From NCBI GenBank assembly GCA_964640175.1, contig CAZXFW010000013.1:1-64000 (forward strand): 64,000 bases of DNA, in the 5' to 3' direction. The notes under the pieces were generated by a model that worked only from the letters and a program-made list of their open reading frames with translations, was not told the DNA's origin and did no database searches. Each line of letters opens with the position of its first letter. Position 1 is the stretch's first letter. The position numbers and the translations under genes were made by a program. This DNA is from JACKDX01 sp964640175 (GTDB lineage Bacteria > Myxococcota_A > Polyangia > Polyangiales > GCA-016699535). Below, in pieces: positions 50,618-58,287 of this stretch.

Positions 50618-52300
50618 ATGTGGGTGACTCTCAACATACAATCCCCAGACGGTGCAATAGACACCATTCAACTTGATATCACTACTCCGGTTACGCTAGG
50701 TCGTGGCCAAGAGTGCAATGTGGTGTTTCCTGCACCTCAAGTCTCAAGAAAACACGTCACGCTTAGAATTTCGGACGGGAAACTTACCCTGACGGATGAC
50801 TCTGCCAATGGCACGTGGATTGAGTCCCGGAGGGTTCACAATGAAACTGCAAAAATTAGAAGTGGCAGCACCTTTCGAGTGGGTCCCTACCATGTCACGG
50901 TGGCAACACATGAAGTCCAGGATGATTTCCATTCTGAGTCGGTAGTCTCAGGTTCGTACACGATTGGAAGTTCTAAGCAGTCTCAAGGTGCAAGCGCAAC
51001 CCACACGGTATCGCCCAAGGCGGCAAGTAGTCAGCTGGATGTGGGGCCAGAGCTACGCAGGCGCATTCATCATTTACTACTCGAGCATATGGATCTTGCA
51101 GCGTACGATCGCAATAAGATGGATGATAAGCAGTTGCGCCCCAAAGTGGAGTCTGCACTTAGCCGCATTGTGGGACAGATGGCTCATGAGTTTGGCTCAG
51201 AGGTAAATGTAGCATTTTTGATTGAAGAACTGACGGATGAAGCGCTCGGCCTTGGTCCTCTCGAAAAATTGTTAGCTGACAAGACAGTTTCAGAAATAAT
51301 GGTGGTTGACAGTCAAACAATTTTTGTGGAACGCGGAGGAAAAATCGAACGGTCCTCGCAAAAATTTACAGACGAAGAGGCTGTGCGCGCCGTGATCGAA
51401 CGCATCGTCACGCCTCTTGGCAGAAGGATCGACGAGTCAAATCCTCTTGTGGACGCGCGGCTTAAAGATGGTTCGCGGGTTAATGCCATCATTCGGCCTC
51501 TCGCGTTGAAGGGGGCTTCGATTACGATTCGAAAATTTTCGAGATCACTCTTTTCCATTGAACAAATGGTCAAGCTAGGCACCCTTTCTGAGCAGATGGC
51601 ACGGTTTTTGGTCCGCTCTGTCAAGGCTCGAAAAAATATCGTCATCTCCGGAGGGACTGGAAGCGGCAAGACCACCTTGCTCAATGTACTTTCTTCTTCC
51701 ATTCCGAATGATGAACGTATTGTGACGATTGAAGATGCAGCAGAGCTGCAATTGCCCCAGCCTCATGTGGTGCCTTTGGAATCACGCCCTCCTAACATGG
51801 AAGGTAAAGGTGAGTTTGCGATTCGAGATCTTGTGCGTAATGCGCTTCGCATGCGTCCGGATAGAATCGTAGTAGGCGAATGCCGTGGAGGAGAAGCTTT
51901 GGACATGCTTCAAGCGATGAATACAGGCCATGATGGATCGCTTACGACGATTCATGCCAATAGCCCTCAAGAGGCTGCGCATCGTTTGGAGACATTGGTG
52001 CTGATGTCAGGGCTTGATCTACCAGTGCGCGCAGTTCGCGAGCAAATTGTGCGTAGTATTGATCTTGTGGTGCAACAAGCACGGCTTTCTGATGGAACAC
52101 GACGGATAACAAGTATTGCTGAAGTTGTAGCCATGAATCGGGATGGCGAGATGCAATTGCATGAGATTTTTCAGTTTTATCGGACCGGAACAGGCAGCCA
52201 AGGTCATGTGTTAGGTGAGTTTGTGACTACCGGTTACCTACCTACATTTCTTGAGGAGTTTGGTGTTCTGGGGCTTGTGGAAGGTAATGATTACCTATGA
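50618..52300 (+). CDS. FHA-CpaF fusion: Tad pilus ATPase with FHA domain
   Basis: A 560-residue fusion. Residues 10-100 are an FHA phosphothreonine-binding domain with TLGRGQECNVVFPAPQVSRKH and DDSANGTWI, the conserved Gly-Arg, Ser-x-x-His and Asn-Gly. After a Ser/Thr-rich linker, residues 150-545 are a CpaF/TadA secretion ATPase: GPLEKLLADKTVSEIMV, Walker A GGTGSGKTTLLN (about residue 345), Asp box ERIVTIEDAAEL, Walker B-type RPDRIVVGECRGGEALDML, and an HDGSLTTIHANS motif. The FHA domain suggests control by a Ser/Thr kinase. It starts one base after cpaC. A second CpaF lies at 55585. Confidence 0.93.
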   Translation: MWVTLNIQSPDGAIDTIQLDITTPVTLGRGQECNVVFPAPQVSRKHVTLRISDGKLTLTDDSANGTWIESRRVHNETAKIRSGSTFRVGPYHVTVATHEVQDDFHSESVVSGSYTIGSSKQSQGASATHTVSPKAASSQLDVGPELRRRIHHLLLEHMDLAAYDRNKMDDKQLRPKVESALSRIVGQMAHEFGSEVNVAFLIEELTDEALGLGPLEKLLADKTVSEIMVVDSQTIFVERGGKIERSSQKFTDEEAVRAVIERIVTPLGRRIDESNPLVDARLKDGSRVNAIIRPLALKGASITIRKFSRSLFSIEQMVKLGTLSEQMARFLVRSVKARKNIVISGGTGSGKTTLLNVLSSSIPNDERIVTIEDAAELQLPQPHVVPLESRPPNMEGKGEFAIRDLVRNALRMRPDRIVVGECRGGEALDMLQAMNTGHDGSLTTIHANSPQEAAHRLETLVLMSGLDLPVRAVREQIVRSIDLVVQQARLSDGTRRITSIAEVVAMNRDGEMQLHEIFQFYRTGTGSQGHVLGEFVTTGYLPTFLEEFGVLGLVEGNDYL

Positions 52301-53166
52301 TGTCGGAAGAGGTACTACTTCAAGGTGTTTCATGGCTTGGTGGAATAGGTGTGTTAACCGCACTTTGTCTATGGGCATATTGGATAGGTGCTACTCCTAC
52401 AAGCCTTCCGCGTGTGTGGTGGACGGAGTACGTGAATCGTTTACAGCAAGTTTTTAAAACCATGCATGACCAACGGGATGCGCGTCGAATAGCACAGCTC
52501 CAGTTGGGGGCCTGTCTAGGTGCCGCTTTATATGGATTCTATACAGAAGATATTTATCCAGTGGCATTGATGGTGGTGATTGCGGGGGTTCCGTGGCTTA
52601 TGCTTCGTCAGCGTCATCAAAAACGTCTTGAAGACATTGATAACCAATTGGAGGGGTGGCTATTGGCGCTTGCCAATGGACTCAAAGCTGCTCCATCCAT
52701 AGGGGATGCCATCGAAGCAAGCGTTAACATGACGCAGCCTCCATTGAGAAGCGAATTGGATGTATGCGTGAAGGAAATGAGGCTAGGAACACCTGTGGAT
52801 CAGGCCATTACCAATTTTACGCGTCGCATTCAGAGCACGATGGTTACTGCAGCTACAACGGCTATTTTGATTGGACGTCAAACGGGAGGTGACCTGTCTG
52901 TTGTTTTGGAGCGCGCTGCTGGAACGCTAAGAGAAATGAAACGTTTGGACGGCGTGGTGCGCGCTAAGACGGCTGAAGGTCGTAATCAAGCTTACGTATT
53001 AGCGGCCATGCCTTTTGTGCTTTTAGGAATTATTCATAGTTTTGACCCAACGTGGTTTGAGCCTTTGCTGAATTCCACACTGGGTTATGTCGTCATCGCG
53101 GTTGCTATGGTTGCTTGGCTTTGCGGAATTATTTGGGCTCGAAAAATTATGTCAGTGGATATTTGA
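52297..53166 (+). CDS. tadB: TadB, inner-membrane platform protein of the Tad pilus
   Basis: A 289-residue polytopic protein with a helix near residues 12-30, a further pair around 75-100, and a T2SSF-type cytosolic domain (LEGWLLALANGLKAAPSIGDAIEASV, seen as LANGLKAAPSIGDAIEA, and LIGRQTGGDLSVVLERAAGTLREM, seen as GGDLSVVLERAAGTLREM). Two C-terminal membrane helices follow. TadB and TadC form the platform on which the ATPase drives pilus assembly. The start overlaps the FHA-CpaF stop (ATGA, 52297-52300). Its own stop overlaps the tadC start (TGATG). Confidence 0.92.
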   Translation: MMSEEVLLQGVSWLGGIGVLTALCLWAYWIGATPTSLPRVWWTEYVNRLQQVFKTMHDQRDARRIAQLQLGACLGAALYGFYTEDIYPVALMVVIAGVPWLMLRQRHQKRLEDIDNQLEGWLLALANGLKAAPSIGDAIEASVNMTQPPLRSELDVCVKEMRLGTPVDQAITNFTRRIQSTMVTAATTAILIGRQTGGDLSVVLERAAGTLREMKRLDGVVRAKTAEGRNQAYVLAAMPFVLLGIIHSFDPTWFEPLLNSTLGYVVIAVAMVAWLCGIIWARKIMSVDI

Positions 53167-54071
53167 TGTTTACAGATCCCATCATCTTGCACGGCATTGG
53201 TTACCTCGGCATGCTGGGAGTGACTACGATGGTTGTGGTATGTGTATACCATCTTGTCAGTCGCAACCGCCAGGAAAGCAAGCGATTAGGGTTACGAGGG
53301 CTGAAGCGTAAAATCGCATTGACTCAACATGATGGATTTGTTGTGTTTGAGCCTTTAATGCGATTTGTAGCAAAGTGTACGGCATATCTATCGTTACCCG
53401 TATTACGAGATCGCATTGAAGTTCTTTTGCGCCATTCAGGGTATTACCTGGGGCTTTCGGTCAATGAGTTCTTGGCGTTGACGTTGCTGTGTGCAAGTGC
53501 AGTAGGCGGGGTAGGAGCATTGTTGGTACGTCTGATAGGGCTGCCTCCTGTGTTCGTGGCCTTTTTTGCAGGGCTTGGGATGTTTTTGCCGTATGCGCGT
53601 GTGCGAGGTGAGATCCAACAACGAACAAAGGAAATTAACCGCTCCTTGCCCAATGCGATTGATCTTTTATCGTTGTGTATGGGGGCGGGTTTGGATTTTC
53701 CCGGCGCAGTGCGTCAGTTGGTTGAACGGATTGCTGGCCGGGCCGATGCGTTACAGGAAGAATTTTACTGGATTTTGCAAGAAATTCAGCTTGGTTTTAC
53801 TCGCCGGCAAGCTTTGGAAAATTTTGCAGAACGAACACCCAGTCAGTCTGTGCAGGAGTTCGTCTCGTCTGTAGTTCAGTCCGAAGAACGCGGAACTCCT
53901 TTGGTTGAAGTGCTGCAGATACAAGCCAATGCGGCTCGAACGCGGCGCAGCATGCGCGCTGAAGAAATGGCAGCACGTGCAGCTGTAATGATGATGGGTC
54001 CGTTAGCTTTAATTTTTATATCTATCATGGTGTTATTGCTGGGTCCGTTTGCCATAGGACAAAGCCTTTAG
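53166..54071 (+). CDS. tadC: TadC, second platform protein of the Tad pilus
   Basis: The ATG at 53166 overlaps the tadB stop by one base and gives 301 residues with an N-terminal membrane helix (LGMLGVTTMVVVCVYHLV), a pair of helices (FLALTLLCASAVGGVGALLV and VFVAFFAGLGMFLPYA), a T2SSF cytosolic domain (RSLPNAIDLLSLCMGAGLDF, YWILQEIQLGFTRRQALENF) and C-terminal helices ending AIGQSL. The phrase LPNAIDLLSLCMGAGL and the SVVQSEERGTPLVEVLQ segment are typical of TadC. A longer frame from 53115 would start inside tadB. Confidence 0.92.
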   Translation: MFTDPIILHGIGYLGMLGVTTMVVVCVYHLVSRNRQESKRLGLRGLKRKIALTQHDGFVVFEPLMRFVAKCTAYLSLPVLRDRIEVLLRHSGYYLGLSVNEFLALTLLCASAVGGVGALLVRLIGLPPVFVAFFAGLGMFLPYARVRGEIQQRTKEINRSLPNAIDLLSLCMGAGLDFPGAVRQLVERIAGRADALQEEFYWILQEIQLGFTRRQALENFAERTPSQSVQEFVSSVVQSEERGTPLVEVLQIQANAARTRRSMRAEEMAARAAVMMMGPLALIFISIMVLLLGPFAIGQSL

Positions 54072-54086
54072 GTAGGTTGAATCGTT

Positions 54087-54932
54087 ATGCAAGCATTTGT
54101 TGAGATTATCTTGAAAGATGAAAGCTCCGAGCTCGTGCCGATTCGCAAGAGTAGGGTGACGGTGGGTTCCGGGAGATCTGCAGATATTCCCATTCCTTGG
54201 GCACAAGGCTTACAACCTATTCACTTTATGTTGGTGCCATCTGAAGAAGCGTGCTGGGTGACTGCTCAGGCAGGGGCAGAACTTTTTGCTGCCGGCTCGG
54301 CTATCAAGCATGGCGCTGTGCCGTGGGGGACAACGTTAGAAGTGGCCGGCTTACGGTTACGTTTGCTTGATGAAACATTGGTTCAGCCTACAGGCCGTGC
54401 TGCAGGCATGTGGGTGTGGTTGCTTGCGTTGCTTGCCGTGCCTTTTATTGCTTGGTTATTTACTGATTCAAACAAGGAAATGATCAAGAAGCCTCCCGCG
54501 GTCGATATTGAGCACATGTTAGAAACGGACATTGGTTGTGGTGAAGGTGGACCTGCACATTATCGCGCAGAGCGACATATGATCTCCGCAGTTGCAAAAC
54601 AGGAAAGATATCCTTTCGATCCCAATGATGGCGTTCAAGCTGTGGGACTATATCGTAAAGCAGCTACGTGTTACGAAGCAGTCGGAGAGCCCAAATCCGC
54701 CCAACATGCTCGAACGCAGGCAAGTCGGCTTGCAAGCCGTATACGTATCGACTTTCAGGTACATCAGACTCGGCTTGAACGTTCAGTAAAGTATCAGGCA
54801 TATTCACAAGCGCTTGTTGAAGCGCGTTTTTTACAACGATTGGTGATTCATAAAAAGACTGAATACAGTCGTTGGATAGATGGCGTGGAACGGCGTTTGA
54901 GCTTGGCTGTAGCAGAAGGAGCAGAGGAGTGA
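54087..54932 (+). CDS. FHA-like domain membrane protein in the Tad locus
   Basis: A 281-residue protein. Residues 1-95 look like a degenerate FHA domain (VTVGSGRSADIPIPWAQGLQPIHFML, seen as VGSGRSADIPIPW): Gly-Arg-Ser is kept but the Ser-x-x-His and Asn-Gly elements are not clear. One membrane helix follows (about residues 112-130, MWVWLLALLAVPFIAWLF). The C-terminal part has helical repeats (GLYRKAATCYEAVGEPKSAQHARTQASRL, seen as LYRKAATCYEAVGEPKSAQ) resembling TPRs. The layout matches the FHA/TM/TPR protein at 9769. It may be a partner of the FHA-CpaF ATPase. It lies between tadC and the TadD-like gene. Confidence 0.8.
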   Translation: MQAFVEIILKDESSELVPIRKSRVTVGSGRSADIPIPWAQGLQPIHFMLVPSEEACWVTAQAGAELFAAGSAIKHGAVPWGTTLEVAGLRLRLLDETLVQPTGRAAGMWVWLLALLAVPFIAWLFTDSNKEMIKKPPAVDIEHMLETDIGCGEGGPAHYRAERHMISAVAKQERYPFDPNDGVQAVGLYRKAATCYEAVGEPKSAQHARTQASRLASRIRIDFQVHQTRLERSVKYQAYSQALVEARFLQRLVIHKKTEYSRWIDGVERRLSLAVAEGAEE

Positions 54933-55576
54933 GATATTGGATAAACATAGGGTGTATGCTGGTAAGCATATCTATTTTTACGGCATGCGCGTCAGCGCCG
55001 GATCCTGTTTCCAATAAAACTAAGCCAGATCGGGATCCTCTTGCACATATAGATGCCAACAGTTTATTTCAGGGAGGGGTGGAGCTGGCTAAGCAAGGAG
55101 ACTACATCCGCGCTGAGCAATATTATGCCGCAGCCATGGATAAGGGCTACCCTGCCAGAAAAGCAACAGCAGCACTTATAGAAGTGTGCGTGCTTTCGTC
55201 TCGTGTTCCTGCTGCGTTACAATATGCCGAGCCATATTTGGAGCAGCATCCAAGAGCATGGTCACTCCGATTGGTGGTTGCTTCGCTTTACTATTCTGTC
55301 AATCGTGTATCCGAAGCCGAGTCTGAACTTCTGCGGGTGCTCGAAGATGCTCCTAAAGAGCCTTCAGCAGCTCACTATTTATTGGCTTTGATCTATCGTA
55401 ATACGGACGGTGCAACTTCAGAAATGAAAAAACACGCTCGGCGTTATTTGGACTTAGATCCCAAAGGCAAGCATGTGGAAGAAGCCATAGACATGTTGCG
55501 GGTTACCTCTACAAGCCCTGTGTTGCCAGAAACGCGAGTAAACGAGTCTCAAGTCAGCTCTAATACGGCACCCTAG
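54929..55576 (+). CDS. TadD-like TPR lipoprotein
   Basis: A GTG at 54929 overlaps the upstream stop (GTGA) and has AAGGAG before it. The 215-residue product begins with a lipoprotein signal (MLVSISIFTACASAP); an ATG at 54956 is an alternative start. The mature part is made of TPR-like helical repeats (FQGGVELAKQGDYIRAEQYY, RAWSLRLVVASLYYSVNRVSEAESELLRVLED, seen as SLRLVVASLYYSVNRVSEAE). TadD proteins are TPR lipoproteins needed for Tad secretin function. A basic linker (NKTKPDRDPLAH) follows the Cys. It lies nine bases before the second CpaF gene. Confidence 0.85.
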   Translation: MRYWINIGCMLVSISIFTACASAPDPVSNKTKPDRDPLAHIDANSLFQGGVELAKQGDYIRAEQYYAAAMDKGYPARKATAALIEVCVLSSRVPAALQYAEPYLEQHPRAWSLRLVVASLYYSVNRVSEAESELLRVLEDAPKEPSAAHYLLALIYRNTDGATSEMKKHARRYLDLDPKGKHVEEAIDMLRVTSTSPVLPETRVNESQVSSNTAP

Positions 55577-55584
55577 GAGAACCT

Positions 55585-56655
55585 GTGCTTTCGCGTAAAA
55601 TATTCGAACAAACGTTGCGTCAACATTTGGAGCCCATTGCGGCATTTCTCAAGGACCCTACGGTGACGGAAGTGCTTATCAATGGACCAGAAGCCATTTA
55701 CATTGAGCGAGAGGGTCGTTTGTATCGTACCAATGCGAAGTTTTCCTCAGAACGTGCCTTGATGGCTGCGTTATGTAATATCGGACAATTCGTTGGAAGG
55801 AATGTAGACGAGCAACATCCCATTCTAGAAGCAAGATTACCCGATGGTTCACGTGTCCAGGCTGTACTTCCACCCATTGCTTCGGATGGCCCAACTGTTT
55901 CGATTCGTCGCTTCTTCATGGAAGCTATGAATATGGAAAGACTGTTGGTTAATGGGAGCTTGAGTGCTGAAGCTGCTGAATTTTTGGATCTTGCTGTAAA
56001 GGTTAAGCAGAATATTGTGGTTGCAGGCGGCACAGGTTCAGGCAAGACTTCATTACTCAATGTTCTGGCAGACTCTTTCTATGATGACGAGCGAATCGTC
56101 GTGATAGAAGATTCGCGTGAAGTGCAGGTAAGAAAGCCTCATGTTGTACACCTTGAAGCACGGCCTGCCGATGTGGAAGGCCGTGGTGATGTTTCTATTC
56201 GTGATCTTTTTCGATCTGCTTTGCGTATGAGACCTGATCGCATTGTTATTGGTGAAGTCCGGGGACATGAAGCACTGGATCTTATCCAAGCAATGACCTC
56301 TGGACATGGGGGTTCGCTTTCTACAGTGCATGCCACCCATGTTAAAGACACCTTGAGCAGATTTGAGACCCTTGCACTGATGAGTGATGTCGATTTGCCG
56401 CTAATGGCGCTACGCATGCAAATTGCATCAGCCATCGATCTTGTAGTGCAAACAGAACGCTTACGAGATGGTTCACGTTATGTGAGCCAAATCTGTGAAG
56501 TTAATGACTATGACCCTAAAGAAGGTTACCAGCTAGCCGTCATTTTTGATCGTCATTACGCTACAAAGGCAGGAGCCGAGTCAGCGTGTCCGGAACTGAG
56601 ATTTACCGGGGTTCGTCCAAAAGTAGCAGATTTAGCGGCGAGATACGGGCTTTAA
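55585..56655 (+). CDS. second CpaF-type ATPase of the Tad locus (no FHA domain)
   Basis: A 356-residue VirB11/CpaF ATPase from a GTG at 55585. It has the typical N-terminal domain (IAAFLKDPTVTEVLINGPEAIYIEREG, seen as FLKDPTVTEVLINGPEAI), a Walker A GGTGSGKTSLLN (about residue 150), ERIVVIEDSREVQ, RPDRIVIGEVRGHEALDLI and SGHGGSLSTVHATH. It is shorter than the FHA-CpaF fusion and lacks its long N-terminus. A second ATPase of the same family in one locus is unusual for a canonical Tad system, which uses one CpaF. It could power retraction or another step; this is inference. Confidence 0.93.
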   Translation: MLSRKIFEQTLRQHLEPIAAFLKDPTVTEVLINGPEAIYIEREGRLYRTNAKFSSERALMAALCNIGQFVGRNVDEQHPILEARLPDGSRVQAVLPPIASDGPTVSIRRFFMEAMNMERLLVNGSLSAEAAEFLDLAVKVKQNIVVAGGTGSGKTSLLNVLADSFYDDERIVVIEDSREVQVRKPHVVHLEARPADVEGRGDVSIRDLFRSALRMRPDRIVIGEVRGHEALDLIQAMTSGHGGSLSTVHATHVKDTLSRFETLALMSDVDLPLMALRMQIASAIDLVVQTERLRDGSRYVSQICEVNDYDPKEGYQLAVIFDRHYATKAGAESACPELRFTGVRPKVADLAARYGL

Positions 56656-56776
56656 TTTTTGTGGATAGGCAGCCACTTGGGCCTCATTCCATTCCTAGTA
56701 GGATTAAAAGCGGTGGTCCCCTACTGCTTTCATACAATGATCTGCACTTGGGATGTGGTTGCGGTATACTGAGACA

Positions 56777-57595
56777 ATGACTGACTCGCGCGATAAGCAT
56801 AAATTGCCACCAGGGGTAGTATCTGGTGCCAACGGGGTACGTCTCACAGGGCAAACGGGAGCTACTAAGCCTGTGGAGGAAGAGGGCGTGGCGGCAACAG
56901 TGATTGCTTCTGACGATCAGCAGCTGCGCGCATGGCGAGAGTCTTTACGGCCTCGATTGGGGGGGCAGGGGCCAGAGAAACCTACTTCGGCGGTTGATAC
57001 ATTAAAAGGACAAGAGTCCGCTTATCCTCGTCCGCCTTTGCTACCACTTAGGCAAGATTCAAGTGAGACGATGATGATCCCTCAACTATCTACGCACGCA
57101 CGTGCTCGGCTCGTTGAAAAAAAGCCTTTGTTGCCAACGCGTACGTGGGTTTTATTGAGCATCACCGTCATCGCGGTAGTGTATGTATTCTTGTGGGATG
57201 ATTCCGAGTCCATGTCTGGTATGTCGCCTTCTACGACTGTAACACCAACCCCCACCACACCTGTTTCACCGAAGGCAATACATCCCGTGCCTGCAGAAGA
57301 ACCTCAGGCTGCGAACCGAGCAGTATTGAAACCTAGTACATCCTCAGCAATGGTAGTTTCCAAAGCTAAAGAGGCCGTTGACCTTACTAAAGGAGAGGCG
57401 GCGGATAGTACCAGTACATATGTTCTAGAGGCCCGTGCAATCAACTCTTGGATCCAAGGTAAATTCCTAGAAGCGTTACCGTTGTACAAACAACTCAATC
57501 AACAAGAGCCTGCCCGTGAAGAATTTAAATTGATGGTTGAAATCTTACGTCGCCAACTTGTGGAGACATGTCAGGCGGGGCAAGATCCATGTTAA
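56777..57595 (+). CDS. uncharacterised single-helix membrane protein of the Tad locus
   Basis: With the ATG at 56777, 272 residues. The N-terminal half (to about residue 116) is polar and probably cytosolic, with GVVSGANGVRLTGQTGA and Pro/Ser-rich stretches. A membrane helix follows (TWVLLSITVIAVVYVFLW), then a Thr/Pro linker and a short helical C-terminal block (SWIQGKFLEALPLYKQLNQQ) like one TPR. It resembles the TM plus TPR part of the FHA proteins in this window but lacks an FHA domain. The last seven bases overlap the next gene. The function is unknown. Confidence 0.75.
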   Translation: MTDSRDKHKLPPGVVSGANGVRLTGQTGATKPVEEEGVAATVIASDDQQLRAWRESLRPRLGGQGPEKPTSAVDTLKGQESAYPRPPLLPLRQDSSETMMIPQLSTHARARLVEKKPLLPTRTWVLLSITVIAVVYVFLWDDSESMSGMSPSTTVTPTPTTPVSPKAIHPVPAEEPQAANRAVLKPSTSSAMVVSKAKEAVDLTKGEAADSTSTYVLEARAINSWIQGKFLEALPLYKQLNQQEPAREEFKLMVEILRRQLVETCQAGQDPC

Positions 57596-58287
57596 TCCGT
57601 TCCTGTGTCATAGCAATGACGGCCATCGTTTTTTTCACTGCCGCATGTGAAAAAGAACGCTCCAAACTGGATTCATATCCAGTAATTTTTCAGGCGAAAG
57701 AGCCCAATGGAAGACCTGTGGGGCAGGTCAGTGTGCTCATTAACTCAGGACTTACAGGAACCACCGATGCCCAAGGTCGCCTACGTGTATCGTTGCAAGG
57801 AAAAGAAGGAGCGCAAGTCAAAGTGCAGGCAGACTGTCCGGAGGGCTTCGTCGATCCAGTGGAGTTGCAACCGTTTGTATTGCGTAAAGTGCTGACGTTT
57901 TCTGCGAATCCCGAACCTCAGCCGATTGAGTTCTTAATCCCCTGTAAACCTGCACTGATAAAAGCCGTGGTGATGGTAAGGACAGGTGGCCAAGCTGACC
58001 TTCCAGTTCTTATAGACGGCCGAGAAGTAGGCCGCACTACCTCAGAAGGTGTTGCGCATGTGATGGTTCGTATGGCTCCAGGCACAGAATTTCAGGTTAA
58101 GCTCTCGACAAGTCATAAGCCACGGTTACGTCCTCAAGAACCAAGCCAAACGTTTTCTGTGCCTGAAGTCGAAAGCGTTTTGGTATTCGATCAAGCCTTT
58201 GAAGTCGTATCTTCGCATAGACATTCAAGAAAATCACACCGTTTTTCAAGGCGTAAACGCACCACTGGCCCCGTACGCCTGAACTAG
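57589..58287 (+). CDS. lipoprotein with CarboxypepD-like and PEGA-like domains
   Basis: A 232-residue lipoprotein (signal ending AIVFFTAACEKE) starting at the ATG at 57589, overlapping the upstream gene by seven bases. Residues 30-105 look like a carboxypeptidase regulatory-type beta domain (GQVSVLINSGLTGTTDAQGRLRVSL, seen as INSGLTGTTDAQGRLRV). Residues 130-190 resemble a PEGA domain (LPVLIDGREVGRTTSEGVAH). The C-terminus is strongly basic with His, Arg and Lys (HRHSRKSHRFSRRKR). It closes the plus-strand Tad locus; its last four bases overlap the convergent Gfo/Idh/MocA gene. The role is unknown. Confidence 0.75.
   Translation: MLIRSCVIAMTAIVFFTAACEKERSKLDSYPVIFQAKEPNGRPVGQVSVLINSGLTGTTDAQGRLRVSLQGKEGAQVKVQADCPEGFVDPVELQPFVLRKVLTFSANPEPQPIEFLIPCKPALIKAVVMVRTGGQADLPVLIDGREVGRTTSEGVAHVMVRMAPGTEFQVKLSTSHKPRLRPQEPSQTFSVPEVESVLVFDQAFEVVSSHRHSRKSHRFSRRKRTTGPVRLN

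Noticed and set aside
53115..53165. Upstream start of tadC within tadB
   Set aside because: The extra 17 residues come from the end of tadB; the TGATG overlap at 53164-53168 is the normal coupling signal.
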